Shown here in pieces: positions 1 through 5,206 of a DNA stretch of 5,206 bases (position 1 is its first letter; each line of letters begins with the position of its first letter). Source of the stretch: Bacillota bacterium (lineage in GTDB: Bacteria; Bacillota; Bacilli; Alicyclobacillales; SLC66); the NCBI GenBank assembly GCA_021797415.1, contig JAJZZT010000195.1, positions 1-5,206 on the forward strand. Direction: 5' to 3'. The notes below the pieces were generated by a model. That model was given only the letters and a program-made list of their open reading frames with translations. It did no database searches and was not told the DNA's origin. A program made the translations under genes and the position numbers.

Positions 1-1110
1 CGCCCGTTCGTAAGCCTCGCCGACGAACGCCGTAAAATCCGCTTCGTCCGCCTCTTTCACAACGCACACCGCGCAACCGCCAAACCCGGCTCCGGTCATG
101 CGCGCGCCAAGACAGCCGGGGGCCTGTTGCGCCGCTTCGGCCAAAGCGTCCAGGTGCGGCCCGGTCACCTCGTAGTCATCGCGCAGCGAGGCGTGCGACG
201 CGTTCAGCAGCGCGCCGAACAAGTCGAGCCGCCCTGCGCGCAGGGCGGCCACGGCACGGTTGACGCGCTCATTTTCCGTGATGACGTGGCGGGCGCGCCG
301 CTGCAAAACGGGGTCCGCGACAAGCGCGCGCAGCTCATCCCATTCCGGCGCGGTCACCTGCGCCAGATGCCGCAGGTCCGGCCGCGCCGTCCGCAGGAGC
401 GCCAGCACCTGTTCGCACTGCGCGCGGCGCTCGTTGTACTTTGAATCGGCCAGGCCGCGCCGCGCATTGGTGTTGATCACCATCAGACGGCGTTCGCCAA
501 GCTCAAGCGGCACATATTCACTCTGCAGCGTCGCCGTATCGAGCAGAATGGCGTATCCCGCTCGGCCCATTCCCACGGCGTACTGGTCCATAATCCCCGA
601 ATGCACGCCCACAAAATCATTCTCGGCGCGCTGGCACGCCAGCACCAGATCAAGCGGCGTCAGGCCCGCGCCCGCCAGCGCATTGACCGCGCCGGCCGTC
701 GCCAGTTCCACCGAAGCCGAGCTGGACAGGCCCGCACCGTCGGGCAGATCGCCGGCAAACAGAAAATCCGCTCCGGCAAACTCCACGCCGCGCTTCGCCA
801 GAGCCCACAGCACGCCCTTTGGATAATTCGCAAACCCATCCGCCGCGTCGTAGGCCAAATGGTCCATATGCGCCCGCGGCCGGCCGGGAAAGGCGGTCGA
901 CGCGAAGCGCGCCCAACCGTCGCCGCGCGGTCGCGCGAAAAGGTAGTTCCCCAGTGTCAGAGCGGCGGGGAACACCCGCCCACCGTTGTAGTCGATGTGC
1001 TCACCGATCACATTGACCCGTCCGGGCGCGAAAAACAGCCGCACATCGCGTTCGGGACCGGGAGAAAAACGCAGAAATTCGCGCCAGGCGGCGCCGAGCG
1101 CGTCATGCAT
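1..1110 (-). CDS. galK: Galactokinase, 3' end cut by window edge
   Basis: Galactokinase (GHMP kinase superfamily) phosphorylates alpha-D-galactose with ATP to galactose-1-phosphate, a cytoplasmic Leloir pathway step. My translation from the ATG at 1110 is open for 370 codons to the window edge; family members run about 380-400 residues, so only a short C-terminal piece is missing. Visible motifs: the galactokinase signature PGRVNVIGEHIDYNGG (residues 29-44), the GHMP ATP-binding loop DGAGLSSSAS (124-133), GIMDQ (172-176), SLRDDYEVTG (308-317) and the C-terminal glycine-rich TGAGFGGC (339-346). By family knowledge Arg31 and Asp175 are the catalytic pair. The start is fixed by a GGAGG site 9 bases upstream. 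The first 8 bases overlap the end of galT in another frame, so the two are probably cotranscribed and translationally coupled. Val34 and Ile39 replace the commoner Leu and Thr of the signature; these are mild changes. Confidence 0.97.
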   Translation of the reverse strand, partial: MHDALGAAWREFLRFSPGPERDVRLFFAPGRVNVIGEHIDYNGGRVFPAALTLGNYLFARPRGDGWARFASTAFPGRPRAHMDHLAYDAADGFANYPKGVLWALAKRGVEFAGADFLFAGDLPDGAGLSSSASVELATAGAVNALAGAGLTPLDLVLACQRAENDFVGVHSGIMDQYAVGMGRAGYAILLDTATLQSEYVPLELGERRLMVINTNARRGLADSKYNERRAQCEQVLALLRTARPDLRHLAQVTAPEWDELRALVADPVLQRRARHVITENERVNRAVAALRAGRLDLFGALLNASHASLRDDYEVTGPHLDALAEAAQQAPGCLGARMTGAGFGGCAVCVVKEADEADFTAFVGEAYERA

Positions 1111-2116
1111 GGCGGCTTTCCTCCCGCGAAGACGGCGTGCCCGCGCCGGAGTCTTGCGCCGCGCGCTCGATCGCCGCGCGCAATTCTCCGGCGGTGTCCT
1201 CAACCGCCGCGGTGTTGCACGGCGCCCAGGCGCCCGTCTCGGACGAAGCGAGAAACTTGATGCGGTCGCGCGCGCGCAGCGGCGGATAGAATTCGATATG
1301 AAAATGGTAGAAGTCCTCCACGTTCGCGCCATTGACAGGCCGCTGGTGCACCGCCATCATATAAGGAAAATCACGGTTGTAGAGCGCGTCCATCCCCGCC
1401 GTGAGCCGTTTTAAGGTAAGCGCCAGACCGTCTTTCTCCGCCTCGGTCAGGTCGGCCAGCGAAGTGAGATGGCGCTTGCTTACGATATAGGCGCCGTACG
1501 GATAATCCGTGAAAAAGGGCAGGTAGGCGATGAAATGCTCCGCGTCAAACAGGACGCGCCGGCCGAACGACCGTTCCTCCTCGTTCATGTCGCAGAGAAG
1601 ACAGCGTCCCGTCGCCGTGTGGTGCTGCTCGCACGCTTCCAGTTCCGTGCGCAGTTTTTGCGGAACGTACGGATAGGCGTAGATCTGTCCATGCGGGTGC
1701 GGCATCGTCACGCCGACCTCGGGACCGCGGTTTTCAAAGATGAAGACATAACGGTGCCGCGGATTTTGCGCCAGTGCGGCGAACCGCTCGGTCCACAGAT
1801 TGACCACCTTGCGGACATGATGGACGGGCAGGCGCGGCAGCGCGGTCGCGTGATCCTGCGAATAAAGGACGACTTCGCACTTGCCGACGGCCGGCGCCAC
1901 GCGGTAGGGCCCTCCCCCCGCCGGATCGGGTTCTGGCGGATCGGGCGACAGCGCTGGAAAGTCATTGTCGTACGAAAGCACTTCATACTGCTCCGGAACC
2001 CTGCCCGAACCCGGACAGAAGGGGCAGTCGTGCGCCGGCATGTTGGGCCGTGATTGACGGTTGGAGGCGACCATCGTCCAGTCGCGCAGCAATGGATTGT
2101 AGCGCAGTTCCGCCAT
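1103..2116 (-). CDS. galT: Galactose-1-phosphate uridylyltransferase
   Basis: A 337-residue type 1 GalT (HIT superfamily). It transfers UMP from UDP-glucose to galactose-1-phosphate through a uridylyl-histidine intermediate, linking galactokinase to UDP-sugar metabolism in the cytoplasm. The active-site HPHGQ lies at 140-144, with His142 equivalent to the E. coli nucleophile His166. The structural metal ligands appear intact: Cys31 and Cys34 (CPFC), His89 and His140. The second E. coli metal site (Glu182, His281, His296, His298) maps to Glu158, His257, His271 and His273. SSETGAWA (291-298) is typical of Bacillota-type GalT. An extra cysteine pair sits at 172/175. Length is normal for the family. 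The start has GAGGTG 5 bases upstream. The last ~18 residues are low-complexity and polar, likely a nonconserved tail; its final codons overlap galK. As the promoter-proximal gene it probably carries the operon promoter upstream. Confidence 0.97.
   Translation of the reverse strand: MAELRYNPLLRDWTMVASNRQSRPNMPAHDCPFCPGSGRVPEQYEVLSYDNDFPALSPDPPEPDPAGGGPYRVAPAVGKCEVVLYSQDHATALPRLPVHHVRKVVNLWTERFAALAQNPRHRYVFIFENRGPEVGVTMPHPHGQIYAYPYVPQKLRTELEACEQHHTATGRCLLCDMNEEERSFGRRVLFDAEHFIAYLPFFTDYPYGAYIVSKRHLTSLADLTEAEKDGLALTLKRLTAGMDALYNRDFPYMMAVHQRPVNGANVEDFYHFHIEFYPPLRARDRIKFLASSETGAWAPCNTAAVEDTAGELRAAIERAAQDSGAGTPSSREESRHA
1120..1125 (-). promoter_or_regulatory. Ribosome binding site of galK, inside galT
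   Basis: On the minus strand GGGAGG lies 9 bases before the galK ATG and within the last codons of galT. It selects the ATG at 1110 over the out-of-frame ATG at 1106. The galT stop TGA (1105-1103) falls inside the start region, an arrangement that favours coupled translation. Confidence 0.8.
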
Positions 2117-2121
2117 GCGTC

Positions 2122-2127
2122 CACCTC
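2122..2127 (-). promoter_or_regulatory. Ribosome binding site of galT
   Basis: Minus-strand GAGGTG, 5 bases before the galT ATG at 2116, is a good match to the anti-Shine-Dalgarno sequence. It supports this start, which also gives the normal N-terminus (MAELRYNPLLRDW) of bacterial GalT. Confidence 0.8.
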
Positions 2128-2165
2128 ATCTTTGCAATATTCATCAGGTTGCGTTTTCCCTCGCC

Positions 2166-2174
2166 ATCATACCA
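2166..2174 (-). promoter_or_regulatory. Candidate extended -10 promoter of galTK
   Basis: Minus-strand TGGTATGAT contains the extended -10 TGn element followed by TATGAT (5 of 6 to TATAAT). I see no good -35 box at 16-18 bases spacing, which extended -10 promoters can tolerate. Transcription would start near 2159, leaving a leader of about 43 bases before galT. This is inference from sequence alone. Confidence 0.4.
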
Positions 2175-2200
2175 TGACGGACATCCCGCCGTACGCCGGA

Positions 2201-2215
2201 GGACATGGGATAAAG
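2201..2215 (+). repeat. Outlying copy of the intergenic repeat
   Basis: GGACATGGGATAAAG repeats 14 bases of the left arm of the long hairpin (2338-2351) and is a perfect 15-base reverse complement of 2368-2382. It lies upstream of the galT -10 candidate, outside the boundaries of the larger inverted-repeat element. The repeat is therefore not confined to one insertion. Confidence 0.85.
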
Positions 2216-2223
2216 GTGACCTT
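2213..2223. promoter_or_regulatory. Odd palindrome AAGGTGACCTT, candidate operator
   Basis: Five-base arms (AAGGT/ACCTT) flank one central base. A second 11-base odd palindrome lies 25 bases away centre to centre. This one overlaps the -35 of the candidate rightward promoter. A dimeric regulator could bind here, but I recognise no known operator consensus. Confidence 0.3.
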
Positions 2224-2245
2224 GGCGGGGAGAGTTGTGTATGAT
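2216..2245 (+). promoter_or_regulatory. Candidate promoter of the GH15 gene
   Basis: GTGACC (2216-2221, 4 of 6 to TTGACA) and TATGAT (2240-2245, 5 of 6 to TATAAT) are separated by 18 bases. Transcription would start near 2252 and give a leader of about 277 bases holding the whole repeat block. It is the best rightward sigma-A-like match I found, but the -35 is weak, and a promoter inside the repeat block cannot be excluded. Confidence 0.3.
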
Positions 2246-2248
2246 ACA
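2238..2248. promoter_or_regulatory. Odd palindrome TGTATGATACA, candidate operator
   Basis: Perfect five-base arms TGTAT/ATACA surround one central G, and the site covers the -10 of the candidate rightward promoter. It runs into the self-complementary CATGCATG (2247-2254). A regulator bound here would be placed to block that promoter. The binding protein is unknown. Confidence 0.3.
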
Positions 2249-2278
2249 TGCATGAACCCTGGGGGAACATGTGATAAA

Positions 2279-2306
2279 GAGCCTGTTCAAAAGAGCCTGT
2301 TCAAAA
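2279..2306 (+). repeat. Tandem 14-base direct repeat
   Basis: GAGCCTGTTCAAAA occurs twice head to tail (2279-2292 and 2293-2306). The second copy runs directly into the left arm of the 17-bp inverted repeat. The extra half-copy looks like a duplicated element end, as could arise from nested insertion or slippage. Confidence 0.9.
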
Positions 2307-2332
2307 AGTGGGCAGGTAAGACCCGCGCAGTG

Positions 2333-2387
2333 CAATGGGACATGGGATAAACCGAGTATGCAGTGGACTTTATCCCATGTCCCCTTG
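2333..2387 (+). repeat. Long perfect hairpin inside the intergenic element
   Basis: GGGACATGGGATAAA (2337-2351) pairs perfectly over 15 bp with 2369-2383 across a 17-base loop. Beyond one mismatch, CAA (2333-2335) pairs with TTG (2385-2387). No U-run follows on either strand, so it is not a standard intrinsic terminator. The right arm continues leftward into GTGGAC (2363-2368), which the left arm lacks. Confidence 0.85.
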
Positions 2388-2398
2388 GAAGCAGCCAT

Positions 2399-2443
2399 AA
2401 ATGCGGACCGAGCGTACGTTCTTAGGTACGTGAGGGAGCATTT
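2399..2443 (+). repeat. Second, imperfect stem in the element
   Basis: AAATGC (2399-2404) pairs with GCATTT (2438-2443), and nested CGTAC (2413-2417) pairs with GTACG (2426-2430) around an 8-base loop. A further short stem, GGCG-ATGA-CGCC, lies at 2446-2457. Together with the hairpin to the left, most of the interior of the element is foldable. Confidence 0.5.
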
Positions 2444-2498
2444 CTGGCGATGACGCCGCAATGCGCCGGGGAGTTCTGCCCACTTTTTGAACTACCTC

Positions 2499-2509
2499 AT
2501 AAAGTCCAC
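2499..2509 (+). repeat. Partial repeat copy next to the GH15 ribosome site
   Basis: ATAAAGTCCAC is the exact reverse complement of 2363-2373 in the loop and right arm of the long hairpin. It holds the half of the repeat (ATAAA plus GTCCAC) that the copy at 2337 lacks, and it ends 3 bases before the Shine-Dalgarno site of the next gene. Confidence 0.75.
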
Positions 2510-2512
2510 GGG

Positions 2513-2519
2513 AAAGGAG
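2513..2519 (+). promoter_or_regulatory. Ribosome binding site of the GH15 gene
   Basis: AAAGGAG is an excellent anti-Shine-Dalgarno match, 9 bases before TTG at 2529. An in-frame TGA at 2523-2525 lies just upstream, so no earlier start is possible. The next in-frame candidates, TTG at 2541 and ATG at 2601, have no such spacing. Confidence 0.8.
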
Positions 2520-2528
2520 TGGTGAATC

Positions 2529-5206
2529 TTGTCCGGTTCCTTGTCCGGTCCGGCCGATACGTTGCCGGGAAAGGCCCTGCTCGATGCCCTGGCAAGCCCA
2601 ATGACGTGGAGCGGCGCAGCCAAGCAGGGTGTGGGCACCGCCTTTTTCGACGGCGTCGGGACCAGCCTGTCCAACGTGTGGTACACGCTGGCCGAAGGGG
2701 GGTTGACAGAAGTCTACTACCCGACCGTGGGCTGCGCCAACCTGCGCCGCCTGGAATTCGCGGTCACCGACCGGGAGAGCTTTTTTGACCGGGAGAGTTC
2801 GGACACTCTTCACGAAATCAATCTTCCGCACGCGGACGCGCTGGTTTACAGGCAGATCAACCGGGCGAAAAACGGCTGCTACATCATCGCAAAAACCTGT
2901 ATTACCGATCCAAACCGGCATGCCGTCCTGATCCACACCACCCTGCGCACCTTGATCGGCAACCTGGAAGACTACGAGTGGTACGTCCTGGTTCATCCGG
3001 CGCCGGGCAACTCGGCGCTCGGCAACCGCGGGCGGGCCACCCATCACGGCGACCGCACCTGGCTGACCGCGCAGGGCGGCGACGTGGCGATGGCCGTCGG
3101 TTGCGACATTCCTCTCGCCGCCCGCAGCTTTCCCGAAACGCCTGACGCGCAGCGCTTTGAAGAAGCCTTTCTTGAACCGAATCCCGACGCGCGATCACAC
3201 AGCGCATCGTCCGCCAGGCAGGCGCAGGACCACCTCCCGCCCGTGCGCGTGCAGGCGGCGCGCCTGCTGCTTGGAAGCGCGGCGCAGAGCCAGGAAATCC
3301 AGTTCACACTGACTCTCGCCTTTGCCGACAGCGAGGAGGCTGCGCTCGACACGGCCGACGCGGCGCTAAAGACGCCTTTTCGCACAGCGCTCACGCAGTA
3401 CCGGGAGGGTTGGCGCTCATATGTCGCCACGCTGCGCCGTCCCATTGTCGGCGAACAAAAACGCCACCAGGCTGCGGCGATGATTCTGAAGGCGCACGAG
3501 GACAAGCTGTTTCCAGGCGCCGTCGCGGCGTCGCTCTCCCTCCCCTGGGGTGATTCCAGGATGGCCGACGACCCGCTGACAGGCGGCTATCACCTTGTGT
3601 GGCCTCGCGACCTGTACCACGTCGCGTCCGCGCTTTCCATTGCCGGCGATCCATCGCTCGCCCTGCGCTCTCTGCGCTATCTGCAGAACACCCTGCAGCT
3701 CCCCGACGGCTCGTTCATCCAGAACACATGGCCAAGCGGCGAAGCTTACTGGCATGGCATCCAGTTGGACCAGACCGCCTACGCCATTTTATTGACCGGA
3801 CTTGTCGGCGACGCGACGCCGTTCTGGCCGCTCGTCAAACACGCGGCGGACTTCCTAGCGGCGTACGGACCGTACAGTCCGCAGGAACGGTGGGAGGAAA
3901 ACGCCGGTTATTCCCCGTCCACGCTCGCCGCCGTCATCGCCGGGCTCACCGTCGCCGGCGACATGGCCAGAAACGCCGACGATCCCGGCGCGGCGGCGCT
4001 TTATCTCACGACGGCGGATCACTATGCGCGCCACGTGGAAAAATGGACCGTCGCCACCCGCGGCCCGCTGTCCGACAGCCCGTACTACATCCGCGTCAGC
4101 GACACCACCGACCCGGATGACGGACACTGGATCGAACTCAAGAACGGGGGTGGCCGACATCCCAAATCGTCCATCGTCGACGCGGGTTTTCTCGAACTGG
4201 TGCGGCTGGGAGTCAGACCGCCCGATGATCCGGTCATTGTCAATTCGCTGAATGTGATTGATCGCCACCTGCTGTATGAGGGCAAGGGCGGGCCGGCATG
4301 GCGCCGCTACAACCACGACGGATACGGCGAGTACGCGGACGGAACCCCCTATGACGGGCGCGGGCAGGGACATCCCTGGCCGCTCTTGGCAGGCGAGCGG
4401 GGAGAGTACGAAATCTCCCTGGCCAAACTCGACACGAGGCTTCGCCCCGCCCGCTTCTTCGGTCCGCTTCGCCTGTTGCGGGCCATGTGCGCCGACGAGG
4501 TGAGCGGCTGGCTCATCGCGGAACAGATCTGGGACGGCCGACCGATTCCCGGCCGCTCTCTCCGGCCCGGACGCGGAACGGGGTCTGCGACACCGCTCGC
4601 GTGGGCTCTCGCACAGTACATCCGCCTGGCGGAAGCGATTCGCAGGGGAGAAAACGCAGAGACGCCGGAGGTCGTCCATGCGCGCTATATCGCCAACCCG
4701 CCCCCTCCGGGGCCGACGCTGCAGATCGAAAATTCGTCGCAAGACGGGATCACGACGCGCGATGGCTTCATCAACGTGCGGGGGACCACCGCGCCGTCCG
4801 CCATCGTCACACTCGCTTCGCGCGGACGCTACTCGTGGACGCGCGCGGATGACCACGGCGACTTTCGCGCCGCCATACGCCTGCCGATGGCGGGGCCGAA
4901 CCAGGTTTGCGCGATCGCATACGACGGCCTGCGTTCCGTGACCAACAGGACCATCCTGGCGCATTATCACCCGCCCGTACGGTTTACCACGGCCAATTGC
5001 AACCCGCTCTCGCGCGGGCGCGGCCTCTTTGAATACCCGAAACACCCGGATTTCAAACCGGGTGATTTCGCGCTGACGCAGGTGTCGATGAGCACCGACG
5101 GCGAGTGGGTCTACCTCTCCATCGGACTTGGCCATCTCGACAATCCGTGGGGCGGACCGACGGGCCTGTCCAAGCAGATCATCGACATCTATCTCTCGCG
5201 CCCCGG
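2529..5206 (+). CDS. GH15 glucoamylase/glucodextranase-type enzyme, 3' end cut
   Basis: My translation from TTG at 2529 is open for 892 codons to the window edge. It is a family GH15 exo-acting enzyme releasing beta-glucose from non-reducing ends of alpha-glucans. Domain N (about 25-310) has NVWYTLAEGGLTEVYYPTVG; linker and catalytic (alpha/alpha)6 barrel (about 320-715) carry GGYHLVWPRDLYH (Trp358-Arg360-Asp361, substrate binding), ERWEENAGYSP (453-463, general acid Glu456), WPLLAGERGEYE (617-628) and AEQIWD with general base Glu665. A domain-B-like beta segment (about 724-815) follows, then the start of a glucodextranase C-type domain (818 on; FEYPKHPDFKPGDF, NPWGGPTG, IIDIYLSRP). N-A-B-C order matches Arthrobacter glucodextranase (alpha-1,6-specific), but alpha-1,4 glucoamylase activity cannot be excluded. 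No signal peptide is visible. Residues ~193-240 fit the usual domain N poorly. Confidence 0.93.
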   Translation, partial: MSGSLSGPADTLPGKALLDALASPMTWSGAAKQGVGTAFFDGVGTSLSNVWYTLAEGGLTEVYYPTVGCANLRRLEFAVTDRESFFDRESSDTLHEINLPHADALVYRQINRAKNGCYIIAKTCITDPNRHAVLIHTTLRTLIGNLEDYEWYVLVHPAPGNSALGNRGRATHHGDRTWLTAQGGDVAMAVGCDIPLAARSFPETPDAQRFEEAFLEPNPDARSHSASSARQAQDHLPPVRVQAARLLLGSAAQSQEIQFTLTLAFADSEEAALDTADAALKTPFRTALTQYREGWRSYVATLRRPIVGEQKRHQAAAMILKAHEDKLFPGAVAASLSLPWGDSRMADDPLTGGYHLVWPRDLYHVASALSIAGDPSLALRSLRYLQNTLQLPDGSFIQNTWPSGEAYWHGIQLDQTAYAILLTGLVGDATPFWPLVKHAADFLAAYGPYSPQERWEENAGYSPSTLAAVIAGLTVAGDMARNADDPGAAALYLTTADHYARHVEKWTVATRGPLSDSPYYIRVSDTTDPDDGHWIELKNGGGRHPKSSIVDAGFLELVRLGVRPPDDPVIVNSLNVIDRHLLYEGKGGPAWRRYNHDGYGEYADGTPYDGRGQGHPWPLLAGERGEYEISLAKLDTRLRPARFFGPLRLLRAMCADEVSGWLIAEQIWDGRPIPGRSLRPGRGTGSATPLAWALAQYIRLAEAIRRGENAETPEVVHARYIANPPPPGPTLQIENSSQDGITTRDGFINVRGTTAPSAIVTLASRGRYSWTRADDHGDFRAAIRLPMAGPNQVCAIAYDGLRSVTNRTILAHYHPPVRFTTANCNPLSRGRGLFEYPKHPDFKPGDFALTQVSMSTDGEWVYLSIGLGHLDNPWGGPTGLSKQIIDIYLSRP

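Larger units (their letters stand above)
2293..2498. mobile_element. MITE/REP-like element with terminal inverted repeats
   Basis: A perfect 17-bp inverted repeat, GTTCAAAAAGTGGGCAG at 2299-2315 against 2476-2492, encloses about 160 bases. Adding the flanking GAGCCT (left) and the complement GAGGTA (right) gives 20 matches in 23 and an element of about 206 bp. No transposase could fit, and no convincing ORF or target-site duplication is visible. The GAG-CTGTTCAAAA end resembles, from memory, termini of some DDE-transposase insertion sequences (IS5/IS1182-like); this is unverified. Inside are a long hairpin (2333-2387) and a weaker stem (2399-2443). Base composition is clearly less GC-rich than the flanking genes. 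A non-autonomous element is the best reading; a conserved leader RNA is an alternative. Confidence 0.55.

Noticed and set aside
601..1260. A 219-codon plus-strand open frame across the galK/galT junction
   Set aside because: It is a shadow of two real genes on the other strand. The composition is Arg- and Pro-rich with no domain signal.
1469..2053. A 194-codon open frame on the plus strand across galT
   Set aside because: It lies opposite intact GalT motifs, has no ribosome site that I can see and resembles no family.
2337..2390. Long hairpin as an intrinsic terminator
   Set aside because: The stem is strong, but no U-run follows it in either direction and the loop is long. Both flanking genes also transcribe away from it.
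2144..2461. Short open frames on both strands through the intergenic repeats (105 codons minus, 60 codons plus at 2271-2453)
   Set aside because: Both contain GTWDK-like peptides only because the DNA is palindromic. Neither has a ribosome site that I can support or a recognisable domain.
2529..2549. TTGTCCGGT repeated at 2529 and 2541, giving two possible TTG starts
   Set aside because: The first TTG has the proper 9-base spacing from AAAGGAG and the second is 21 bases away, so a dual start is not supported.
2769..2797. Direct repeat GACCGGGAGAG at an 18-base period in the GH15 gene (DRES twice, residues 81-84 and 87-90)
   Set aside because: It is in frame, short and in a variable loop of domain N. 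It may be a small duplication, but chance is as likely.
3855..5135. A 426-codon open frame on the minus strand inside the GH15 gene
   Set aside because: It is antisense to a clear GH15 catalytic domain. The translation is rich in Arg, Ala, Gly and Val with no recognisable motif, as expected for a mirror frame in GC-rich DNA.

Overview
The window comes from a GC-rich bacterium. It has strong Shine-Dalgarno sites, a TTG start and tightly packed genes. The GalT and GalK sequences look most like those of Bacillota, for example Paenibacillus-type GalT with its CPFC, HPHGQ and SSETGAWA blocks. A GC-rich Bacillota member is my best guess, from memory of the families and with modest confidence. There are three protein genes, two of them cut by the window edges, and no RNA gene or CRISPR array that I can see.

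Positions 1-2116, minus strand: a two-gene Leloir pathway operon, galT then galK, overlapping by 8 bases. GalK phosphorylates galactose. GalT exchanges galactose-1-phosphate with UDP-glucose to give UDP-galactose and glucose-1-phosphate. No epimerase gene (galE) is visible; it may lie beyond position 1 or elsewhere. galK lacks only its last few codons.

Positions 2117-2528: an unusually structured divergent intergenic region of 412 bases. Nearest galT is a candidate extended -10 promoter. Next come two 11-base odd palindromes that coincide with a possible promoter for the rightward gene. Then comes a repeat-dense block: a tandem 14-mer, a 17-bp perfect inverted repeat enclosing about 160 bases, and inside it a long hairpin built from a repeat that recurs on both sides. 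The block looks like a small non-autonomous mobile element or REP/MITE-like insertion, and it now sits in the presumed leader of the rightward gene.

Positions 2529-5206, plus strand: a GH15 glucoamylase/glucodextranase-type enzyme with domains N, catalytic A, B and the start of C, running off the right edge. It would release glucose from the non-reducing ends of alpha-glucans or isomalto-oligosaccharides. No signal peptide is visible. Together the genes suggest a carbohydrate-utilisation locus in which glucan trimming and galactose entry into sugar-phosphate metabolism share a control region.
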